Positions 1 to 4,285 of a stretch of 5,942 nucleotides of DNA are shown here, piece by piece. The notes under the pieces are model-generated. The model saw nothing but the letters and a program-made list of their open reading frames with translations, searched no databases and was not told the origin of the DNA. Position 1 is the stretch's first letter. Each line of letters opens with the position of its first letter. A program made the translations under genes and the position numbers. Origin of the DNA: Candidatus Bathyarchaeota archaeon (GTDB lineage Archaea; Thermoproteota; Bathyarchaeia; TCS64); the NCBI GenBank assembly GCA_937877765.1, contig CALGBN010000231.1, positions 1-5,942 of the forward strand, in the 5' to 3' direction.

Positions 1-1
1 G

Positions 2-193
2 GGCAAGATGAGGCGCAACGATATAGGCAGGTGGTGGATAGCCGAGGTAAACGTAGAGGTCAGTCCCGAGATCAATCTAGAGGAGTTCCAGAGCCAATAT
101 GATAGATGCTTCGGGTTATTTGAGGACTTTTGCATAGTAAGCAAGAGTATTGAGGAAGGAATACCAATTAACGTGCATGTGAATCCGCGTTAG
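2..193 (+). CDS. OsmC/Ohr-family peroxiredoxin, C-terminal part (cut by window start)
   Basis: This is the 3' end of a gene whose reading frame is open to the first base of the window, so the ATG at 8 is probably internal rather than the start. The visible ~63 residues fit the end of the OsmC fold: a beta strand (WWIAEVNVEV), a helix (EEFQSQYDRCFGLFED), then FCIVSKSI and a closing strand (IPINVHVNP). In OsmC/Ohr proteins the second redox cysteine sits in a C-x-V-S motif at the start of the last helix; here it is the Cys encoded at 131-133. The first cysteine lies upstream, outside the window. Family members reduce organic or lipid hydroperoxides in the cytoplasm, but many archaeal OsmC-like proteins have no proven substrate. 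The stop overlaps that of the convergent TFS-like gene. The family call is good; the specific activity is not established. Confidence 0.65.
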   Translation, partial: GKMRRNDIGRWWIAEVNVEVSPEINLEEFQSQYDRCFGLFEDFCIVSKSIEEGIPINVHVNPR

Positions 194-507
194 TTTTCTA
201 TCCAGCTGTGTCCACATTTTACACAGCGGAAACGCTCAACGCTGCGGTCAGTGTTTACCCCAGCGTGTTCACCAAGTGCTACTGTGATGTTGTGGTATGC
301 CTCGTTGTGTCCGCACATGGGGCATCTGCGTGCTACTTTATTGGCGTTCTCTGTGCCTGACATGACGTAGACTGGTTCTGCCTCGGTGTCTGGGCCTGTT
401 TTGACCTCTATTACCATGGCTTTTTTCTCCCAGCCGCATCGGGGGCACTCGTATCCGTTGAGGCTTTGCTTCATGAAGCTGCCGCATCGGTCACAGAACT
501 CTACCAT
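190..507 (-). CDS. TFS/TFIIS-like zinc-ribbon transcription factor, divergent
   Basis: A 105-residue protein with the two-ribbon layout of archaeal transcription factor S, the homologue of TFIIS and of RNA polymerase subunit RPB9. The N-terminal ribbon uses C5, C8, C21 and C24; the C-terminal ribbon uses C62, C65, C95 and C98, ending in CGHSW. Length matches TFS (about 100-115). TFS inserts its C-terminal ribbon into the polymerase secondary channel and stimulates RNA cleavage through an acidic Asp-Glu pair in a Q-T-R-x-x-D-E-P loop. That loop is not recognisable here: the stretch between C65 and C95 is 29 residues, about five longer than usual, reads VALGEHAGVNTDRSVERF, and has no adjacent Asp-Glu. 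The protein may therefore be a non-cleaving or inhibitory paralogue, as described for Sulfolobus TFS4. The ATG at 505-507 follows a weak purine-rich GTGAG. It is convergent with osmC. Family is secure; catalytic ability is doubtful. Confidence 0.85.
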   Translation of the reverse strand: MVEFCDRCGSFMKQSLNGYECPRCGWEKKAMVIEVKTGPDTEAEPVYVMSGTENANKVARRCPMCGHNEAYHNITVALGEHAGVNTDRSVERFRCVKCGHSWIEN

Positions 508-528
508 CTGGTCTCACTCACGTTATAG

Positions 529-542
529 AACAGTATACTGTT
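529..542. promoter_or_regulatory. Perfect 14-bp palindrome upstream of the TFS-like gene, operator candidate
   Basis: AACAGTATACTGTT is an exact palindrome. Two further complementary pairs lie outside a single G-T mismatch, giving an imperfect 20-bp dyad from 526 to 545. It ends 22 bases upstream of the TFS-like start codon and lies downstream of the best TATA candidate. A dimeric repressor bound here would block transcription at or just after initiation. The binding protein is unknown. Confidence 0.45.
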
Positions 543-578
543 TTACATGGTTGCATATAGGATTTTGTAGTGAAACAT

Positions 579-589
579 TACTATAAACA
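579..589 (-). promoter_or_regulatory. Probable TATA box for the TFS-like gene
   Basis: On the minus strand this reads TGTTTATAGTA, close to the archaeal TTTATA-type box. A start site about 25 bases downstream would fall near 559, giving a leader of about 50 bases that contains the 14-bp palindrome. A second AT-rich candidate, CTATATGCAA near 552-561, would place the start just beyond the palindrome, so the exact box is uncertain. Confidence 0.4.
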
Positions 590-656
590 AGTTGTAACTC
601 TTTCAATTCACAACATTTCTCCTCATAGAGCGTCTTTTAATTATTGCGTAATGGAC

Positions 657-1085
657 TTAGGTTCTTAGTCTCTGGGCGATTATGTGGTATTTTACTGCTA
701 ACTCCTCGCTCATCTCTCTGAGGGCTTTGCTGAGGTCATCTGTGGTCACGATTCCAGTTATCTTGTCCTTCTCATCCACGATAACAATACGCCTTATCTT
801 GTAGTCCTTCATGAGGTCAACTACCATCTCCACATCAGCGTGAACCCCCACAGCAACCACAGGCTTACTGCTTACCTGATGCGCATAACACATATCCGGG
901 TCTTTCTCAAGCGCCATAACCCTGTGCACGAGATCACGCTCAGTGACTATGCCTACTGGTTTGCCTTCAGTGGCTAGAATTACTGAGCCTATCTTGTGGT
1001 CGCGCATGAGTCTAGCGATTCTACCGCAGCTTGTGTTTGGGTCCACAATCACCGGATTCTTTACCATAATGTCTGAGACCTTCAT
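657..1085 (-). CDS. Tandem CBS-domain protein, adenosyl-nucleotide sensor type
   Basis: A 142-residue protein made almost entirely of two CBS motifs forming one Bateman module. The first spans roughly residues 2-57 (VSDIMVKNPV ... GIVTERDLVHRV) and the second roughly 65-125 (VSSKPVVAVG ... GIVTTDDLSKAL), followed by a short C-terminal helix. The repeated G-I-V-T-x-x-D-L motif is the usual ribose/phosphate contact of CBS domains that bind AMP, ATP or S-adenosylmethionine. No catalytic or DNA-binding domain is attached, so it probably acts as a soluble cytoplasmic regulatory partner of unknown target. The frame is open to an ATG at 1142, but that start would add 19 atypical residues and overlap comB; the ATG at 1083-1085 gives the usual M-K-V-S-D-I-M opening and a 37-base gap, so I prefer it. 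It is the last gene of the apparent 59-aa gene-comB-CBS operon. Confidence 0.85.
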   Translation of the reverse strand: MKVSDIMVKNPVIVDPNTSCGRIARLMRDHKIGSVILATEGKPVGIVTERDLVHRVMALEKDPDMCYAHQVSSKPVVAVGVHADVEMVVDLMKDYKIRRIVIVDEKDKITGIVTTDDLSKALREMSEELAVKYHIIAQRLRT

Positions 1086-1122
1086 CTCAGATAAAATACA
1101 GAAAAGAAACACGTGTATATGT

Positions 1123-1809
1123 CTACCGGATAACCCGCTCAAAATAGGGTTGCTCTTCTTTCACTAAGCGTAGACAGAAATCGAACCTGTTTAGGTCCAT
1201 GGCGCAGTGGAAATCACCCTCCTTGAAGAGAGGCTGTGCCTTATCGAAAAACTTGGCTCCCTGTGGGTCTGCCCGTATCTCGGCTTTCATCTCGTTGAAA
1301 TCAGGCTCCTTTCCCAGTAGCTTCTCCTCAATATACATTCCAAACAACTCGTCTTCAGGGGATTTCGCCATACCTCCCCAACCCATAGCTACAATGCTCA
1401 GGGTCTCGGGGTCACGTTGCTTGATGTAATCTACTATGGCGTCTGCCATGACGAAACTACCGGGTAGTATCTCGTCGGCTTGGTATGCATTGAACAAGCC
1501 TCTGGTACCTGCGCTTGTGGTCTGTATGACATTGTATCCTGTGAAGTCTACATCCTTCACATCGTATGGGCTGTTACCGTAATTGAATCCGGGTACCTGT
1601 TTTCCTTCACGTTCCCCCATTAATATCCAGTTATGGTGACTGCTTTTCAGTTCAAAAGCCTCCTCCACGGTCTCCACAGGGTAGATACGTTCAGCGCCGT
1701 TTGCCATGACGTATGCAGCGGTAGTGAATGCTCTGAATACATCAATAACTACTGCTAGTCCTGTTGCCTGTTTAGCTCCCTCTATGAGACTGAAACGCTG
1801 GATTTTCAC
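1123..1809 (-). CDS. comB: ComB-family 2-phosphosulfolactate phosphatase
   Basis: A 228-residue protein, the normal length for ComB. Family signatures in order: VVIDVFRAFTTAAYVMANGA with IYPV (residues 20-45), the phosphate-site signature GEREGKQVPGFNYGNSP (about 65-81), TTSAGTRG (about 97-104) and the C-terminal DLNRFDFCLRLV. In methanogens ComB hydrolyses (2R)-phospho-3-sulfolactate to (2R)-3-sulfolactate, a step of coenzyme M synthesis, and is Mg-dependent and cytoplasmic. The family is also common outside methanogens, where its substrate is often unproven. No comA, comC, comD or comE is visible here, so coenzyme M synthesis is not shown. The start is GTG at 1807-1809, preceded by GGCGGAG at 1819-1825 with a 9-base spacer. 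The 59-residue gene ends 46 bases upstream and the CBS gene follows 37 bases downstream, all on the same strand. Confidence 0.85.
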   Translation of the reverse strand: MKIQRFSLIEGAKQATGLAVVIDVFRAFTTAAYVMANGAERIYPVETVEEAFELKSSHHNWILMGEREGKQVPGFNYGNSPYDVKDVDFTGYNVIQTTSAGTRGLFNAYQADEILPGSFVMADAIVDYIKQRDPETLSIVAMGWGGMAKSPEDELFGMYIEEKLLGKEPDFNEMKAEIRADPQGAKFFDKAQPLFKEGDFHCAMDLNRFDFCLRLVKEEQPYFERVIR

Positions 1810-1855
1810 TGCAAGTTTCTCCGCCTTAAAGAGGAACTGTTAACTGGTTAAAATA

Positions 1856-2035
1856 TTATTGGAGCGCCTTGAACTCGTTCATTTGTTGCTTGAAATCAAC
1901 GGGGCTCCCTGAGCCTAGCTTGAACAACATTTCTCTGATCCTGTTTGTTGCATCAGGCTCAACTGTTTCCTGTGTTCTGAGAATATTCCAAGCCCACTCC
2001 AATGCCTCGAATGCTCCTATCTCGTATGTTGACAT
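1856..2035 (-). CDS. Hypothetical 59-residue protein upstream of comB
   Basis: A small open frame on the minus strand from an ATG at 2033-2035 to a TAA at 1856-1858. It encodes 59 residues beginning MSTYEIGAFEALEWAWNILR and ending FKQQMNEFKALQ. The composition is protein-like: an amphipathic N-terminal helix (about 4-22, rich in Glu, Trp, Ala and Leu), a second helix (about 31-41), a Gly-Ser-Pro turn and a C-terminal helix. There are no cysteines, no signal peptide and no membrane segment. It sits head-to-tail with comB, 46 bases apart, and diverges from serS. A purine-rich AAGGGGAAGTG lies roughly a dozen bases upstream of the ATG. I do not recognise the family; function is unknown. The operon position suggests coexpression with ComB and the CBS protein. 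Real-gene confidence is moderate to good because the frame fills the gap exactly and the opposite-strand frame here looks non-coding. Confidence 0.7.
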   Translation of the reverse strand: MSTYEIGAFEALEWAWNILRTQETVEPDATNRIREMLFKLGSGSPVDFKQQMNEFKALQ

Positions 2036-2064
2036 GCGTTATCAAACACTTCCCCTTGATTTTG

Positions 2065-2074
2065 GGTTAAAAGG
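2065..2074 (-). promoter_or_regulatory. Possible TATA box for the 59-aa gene-comB-CBS operon
   Basis: The minus strand reads CCTTTTAACC, centred about 34 bases ahead of the ATG at 2035. At archaeal spacing the transcript would start only a few bases before the start codon. It is the most AT-rich box at a suitable distance; the match to consensus is only fair. Confidence 0.35.
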
Positions 2075-2130
2075 CAAACGCACCGGTTTGAATCACAGAG
2101 AGACGGGTGAAAATGGGTGTTTTTCTTCAT

Positions 2131-2160
2131 AACCCTAAAATGCTTTATCGTCGTAGGGTT
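2131..2160. promoter_or_regulatory. serS promoter: TATA box enclosed by a 7-bp inverted repeat
   Basis: AACCCTA (2131-2137) and TAGGGTT (2154-2160) are perfect inverted copies separated by 16 bases, with arm centres 23 bp apart, about two helical turns. The spacer contains CTTTATC (2143-2149), a good archaeal TATA box about 32 bases before the serS ATG, which would give an almost leaderless transcript. Because the repeat would lie upstream of the transcript start, it is more likely a protein-binding site than an RNA hairpin. Confidence 0.45.
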
Positions 2161-2177
2161 CCCTTGCGTGGAATAGG

Positions 2178-3479
2178 ATGCTAGACGTAAAACTCATCCG
2201 AGAAAAGCCCGAGGAAGTAAGGGCAAACCTAGCCAGAAGACACGACCCAGCGAAGATTGAGCTCCTAGACCATGTGATAGCCACAGACAAAGAGTGGCGG
2301 GAGCTAACAGGCAGGGTCAATGAATTGCGTCGAAGGAGGAACGAGATATCCTCCGAGATAGGACGCGTCATCAAGAGCGGGGGAGACGCCTCATCCCTCA
2401 AAGAGGAGGCAAGTAGTATTCCCTCTCAGCTTAAGGAGCTAGAGTCAGAGATGAGTAATGCAGATGAGAGGCTCAGAGACGGTTTAATGAGACTCCCCAA
2501 CATGCTTCACGAGTCGGTTCCCTATGGTGAGGATGATCATGATAACGTGGAGATCAGGCGCTGGGGAAAGAAACCAGAGTTTAGCTTTGAGCCAAAGAGC
2601 CATGCAGAGATCACCGAAGCATTAGGTATCTCTGATTTTGAGCGTGCGGCTAAGACAGCGGGAGCTGGGTTCTATTATCTACGGAACGAGTTCGCGTTGC
2701 TTGATCATGCGGTTCAGCGGTATGCTATTGACTTCTTATTGAAGCGTGGTTATGCATTGATTGAGCCACCGTTCATGCTTAGAAGGGCAGCCTATGAGGG
2801 TGTAACTGATCTAGCTGACTTTGAGTCTGTCATGTACAAGGTGGAAAACGAGGACCTTTACTTGATCGCGACAAGCGAACATAGCGTAGGCTCAATGCTT
2901 ATGAACGAGACCGTGCTAGCAGAAGACTTGCCCATCAAGGTATGTGGAATCAGCCCATGCTTCAGACGAGAGATCGGTCAACATGGACGCTACACCAAGG
3001 GACTATTCAGGGTTCACCAGTTCCATAAAATAGAGCAGTTCATCTTCAGCAAGCCTGAGGATAGCTGGGAGCTTCACGAGGAGCTTCAACGCAACAGTGA
3101 GTTGCTGTACGAGGGACTTGGATTGCATTACCGTGTTGTGAATGTCTGTACTGGTGATATGGGTAGCATAGCCTCCAAGAAGTATGATATCGAGTGCTGG
3201 ATGGCTGATGGTGAGTTCCGTGAGACAGGCAGCAACAGCAACTGTACTGATTATCAGGCACGTAGGCTTAACGTCAAATATCGGCTTAAGGAAGGAGCAG
3301 CCCCAGAAGGATTTGTGCATACCTTGAATAATACGGCTATCGCGACCAGTAGGACTATGGTTGCCTTGATTGAGCAGTATCAGCAGGAGGATGGCACGAT
3401 TCGTGTGCCGGATGCTTTGCAGCCTTACATGAATGGTATGAAGGTCATCGATGGTTCGCTGAACCCACTTCACTTTTAA
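2178..3479 (+). CDS. serS: Seryl-tRNA synthetase (class II, common type)
   Basis: A complete 433-residue enzyme that activates serine with ATP and charges tRNA-Ser in the cytoplasm. The N-terminal region (about 1-110) starts MLDVKLIREKPEEV and contains the long antiparallel coiled coil (about 30-105) that grips the tRNA-Ser variable arm. The catalytic domain follows: motif 1 around 178-200 (ending LIEPPFML), TSEH near 232-235, motif 2 at about 261-283 (CFRREIGQHGRYTKGLFRVHQ), the ETGSNSNCTDYQARR serine-site segment (349-363) and motif 3 at about 379-396 with the invariant Arg at 392. This is the common SerRS, not the rare methanogen zinc-dependent type. The ATG at 2178 lies about 32 bases after a TATA box with only AGG next to it, suggesting little or no leader. 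It diverges from the comB operon, and a T-rich stretch follows its stop. Confidence 0.97.
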   Translation: MLDVKLIREKPEEVRANLARRHDPAKIELLDHVIATDKEWRELTGRVNELRRRRNEISSEIGRVIKSGGDASSLKEEASSIPSQLKELESEMSNADERLRDGLMRLPNMLHESVPYGEDDHDNVEIRRWGKKPEFSFEPKSHAEITEALGISDFERAAKTAGAGFYYLRNEFALLDHAVQRYAIDFLLKRGYALIEPPFMLRRAAYEGVTDLADFESVMYKVENEDLYLIATSEHSVGSMLMNETVLAEDLPIKVCGISPCFRREIGQHGRYTKGLFRVHQFHKIEQFIFSKPEDSWELHEELQRNSELLYEGLGLHYRVVNVCTGDMGSIASKKYDIECWMADGEFRETGSNSNCTDYQARRLNVKYRLKEGAAPEGFVHTLNNTAIATSRTMVALIEQYQQEDGTIRVPDALQPYMNGMKVIDGSLNPLHF

Positions 3480-3501
3480 TTTTCTTCAATTATTACTTTC
3501 A
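3473..3501 (+). terminator. T-rich terminator after serS
   Basis: The plus strand is strongly T-rich right across and after the serS stop, with runs such as CTTTTAATTTTC and ATTACTTTC and no strong hairpin. This is the usual form of intrinsic termination in archaea. It separates serS from the arsR genes. Confidence 0.5.
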
Positions 3502-3515
3502 CAACACCATTTCAC

Positions 3516-3525
3516 TTATTAAATA
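3516..3525 (+). promoter_or_regulatory. TATA box for arsR1
   Basis: TTATTAAATA is the only good TATA-like box between serS and the first arsR. A start about 25 bases downstream, near 3546, leaves roughly 24 bases before the preferred ATG at 3570. A weak dyad (CAAT at 3529-3532 and ATTG at 3535-3538, with CCG/CGG outside but offset by one base) overlaps the expected start region. Confidence 0.5.
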
Positions 3526-3569
3526 CCGCAATACATTGTACGGCATCTGCTTCGAGTGTGGGGAAGGAG

Positions 3570-3887
3570 ATGAAACAAGGATTAAACGAAATCTGCTACG
3601 GGTTCTTTGCGACGTTGGCTAATCCAACACGCCTCGCTATTTTGGAGAGGCTTCAAGACGGTGCTATGAATGTCAGTGGTTTGGCTATGCTTCTTGATCA
3701 GGAGCAGAGTATGATCAGTCATAACTTGAAGCTTCTTGAGCGCTGTGGGTTTATTGCATCAGAGCGCAGGGGTAAGGAGAAACATGTTCACTTGAATAGG
3801 GAGATTATTGGTCCATTGTTTGAGCTTGTAGAACATCATGCTGGTAAGCATTGTGTAGCTGTTGATGATTGTCCGTATGATTTGTAG
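3570..3887 (+). CDS. ArsR-family winged-helix regulator with four cysteines (first copy)
   Basis: A 105-residue transcriptional regulator. FATLANPTRLAILERL is the typical first wing-helix helix pair of ArsR proteins, and LLDQEQSMISHNLKLLERCGF is the helix-turn-helix with recognition helix around residues 44-56. A beta wing (RRGKEKHVHLN) and a C-terminal dimerisation helix follow. Cysteines lie at 9, 59, 95 and 101, the last two as C-x5-C-P. These are not the classical arsenic-site CxCxxC or zinc alpha-5 ligands, so they may bind another metal or an Fe-S cluster, or act as thiol switches. The frame extends to a GTG at 3558, but I prefer ATG 3570: it aligns exactly with the start of the second copy and directly follows GGAAGGAG. 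It is about 52% identical to the second copy by my count. The ligand is unknown. Confidence 0.88.
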   Translation: MKQGLNEICYGFFATLANPTRLAILERLQDGAMNVSGLAMLLDQEQSMISHNLKLLERCGFIASERRGKEKHVHLNREIIGPLFELVEHHAGKHCVAVDDCPYDL

Positions 3888-3898
3888 TGCCGTAAACC

Positions 3899-3904
3899 TT
3901 ATAT
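3899..3904 (+). promoter_or_regulatory. TATA box for arsR2-hcp
   Basis: TTATAT preceded by GTAAACC, which resembles a BRE-plus-TATA element. The predicted start, about 25 bases on, lies within or at the end of the 18-bp palindrome at 3916-3933. A separate promoter here means arsR2-hcp can be expressed independently of arsR1. Confidence 0.5.
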
Positions 3905-3915
3905 CGTCATGATAT

Positions 3916-3940
3916 ATTCTTCATATGAAGAATGCTTCAT
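3916..3940. promoter_or_regulatory. 18-bp perfect palindrome with a third half-site, probable ArsR operator
   Basis: ATTCTTCATATGAAGAAT (3916-3933) is an exact palindrome, and CTTCAT recurs at 3935-3940, so the half-site appears three times as CTTCAT, ATGAAG and CTTCAT. It starts 12 bases after the TATA box and ends 13-20 bases before the arsR2 ATG, covering the expected transcription start. ArsR-family repressors bind AT-rich dyads of about this size at promoters, often their own. Autoregulation of arsR2-hcp is the simplest reading. Which of the two ArsR proteins binds is not shown. Confidence 0.6.
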
Positions 3941-3952
3941 GAGGGATGGTGG

Positions 3953-4282
3953 ATGAAAAAAGGAGTAACAGAACTATGCTACGGATTCTTCTCAACCCTA
4001 GCAAACCCAACAAGACTAGCAATAATCGAAAACCTACACCAACAACCAATGAGCGTCACAGAACTAGTAGACGCCATAGGACAAGAACAGAGCATGATAA
4101 GCCACAACCTACGGCCACTAACACGCTGCAAGTTCGTCACACGAAAAAGAGAAGGAAAAAACAACGTATACTACCTGAACCACGAAACCCTTGCCCCCAT
4201 CCTAAACGCGGTTGAAAACCACGCAGAAAAATTCTGTGGAAACGGAGCCAACTGCCCCCTCAAAGCATCTCAAGGAAAATAA
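3953..4282 (+). CDS. ArsR-family winged-helix regulator with four cysteines (second copy)
   Basis: A 109-residue paralogue of the preceding gene. FSTLANPTRLAIIENL, the helix-turn-helix GQEQSMISHNLRPLTRC and the wing KREGKNNVYYLN match it position for position, and Cys 9, 59, 95 and 101 are all kept, including C-x5-C-P near the end. The QEQSMISHNL recognition segment is identical in both, so the two may bind the same or overlapping DNA sites. The frame is open to 3932, but ATG 3953, next to GGTGG, aligns with the first copy. Codon choice is strikingly A/C-ending with almost no T-ending codons, the reverse of the first copy. The stop is 3 bases before hcp, so the two genes are surely cotranscribed. 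I infer a local regulator of hcp, possibly responding to nitric oxide, redox state or a metal; the effector is unproven. Confidence 0.9.
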   Translation: MKKGVTELCYGFFSTLANPTRLAIIENLHQQPMSVTELVDAIGQEQSMISHNLRPLTRCKFVTRKREGKNNVYYLNHETLAPILNAVENHAEKFCGNGANCPLKASQGK

Positions 4283-4285
4283 ACA

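Noticed and set aside
591..614. Inverted repeat GTTGT/ACAAC between the CBS gene and the TFS-like promoter, considered as a terminator hairpin
   Set aside because: The stem is only 5 bp with a 14-base loop, and no T-tract follows on the minus strand, so it does not look like a terminator.
1109..1116. An 8-bp palindrome ACACGTGT between comB and the CBS gene
   Set aside because: Eight bases with no flanking symmetry are expected by chance at this length, and no promoter context clearly needs it.
1086..1142. Longer N-terminus for the CBS protein, starting at the ATG at 1142
   Set aside because: It would add 19 residues unlike the usual opening of CBS proteins and overlap comB by 20 bases. The internal ATG at 1085 gives the standard M-K-V-S-D-I-M start.
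1869..2132. An 87-codon plus-strand frame
   Set aside because: It is the antisense of the 59-residue gene and the divergent promoter region. Its product has no plausible domain pattern, and the opposite strand has a better protein with good operon spacing.
3003..3473. A 156-codon minus-strand frame inside serS
   Set aside because: It lies wholly antisense to the conserved catalytic domain of serS, including motifs 2 and 3, and shows no family features.
3526..3543. A weak dyad over the predicted arsR1 start (CCG and CAAT against ATTG and CGG)
   Set aside because: The inner and outer arms are offset by one base, and it does not match the CTTCAT/ATGAAG half-site of the arsR2 operator. Not strong enough to call an operator.
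3946..4215. An 89-codon open frame overlapping the second arsR in another frame
   Set aside because: It exists because arsR2 uses almost no T at third positions, which removes stop codons from the shifted frame. Its product is very rich in Arg, Thr, Asn and Pro with no recognisable fold, whereas the arsR frame has clear family motifs.
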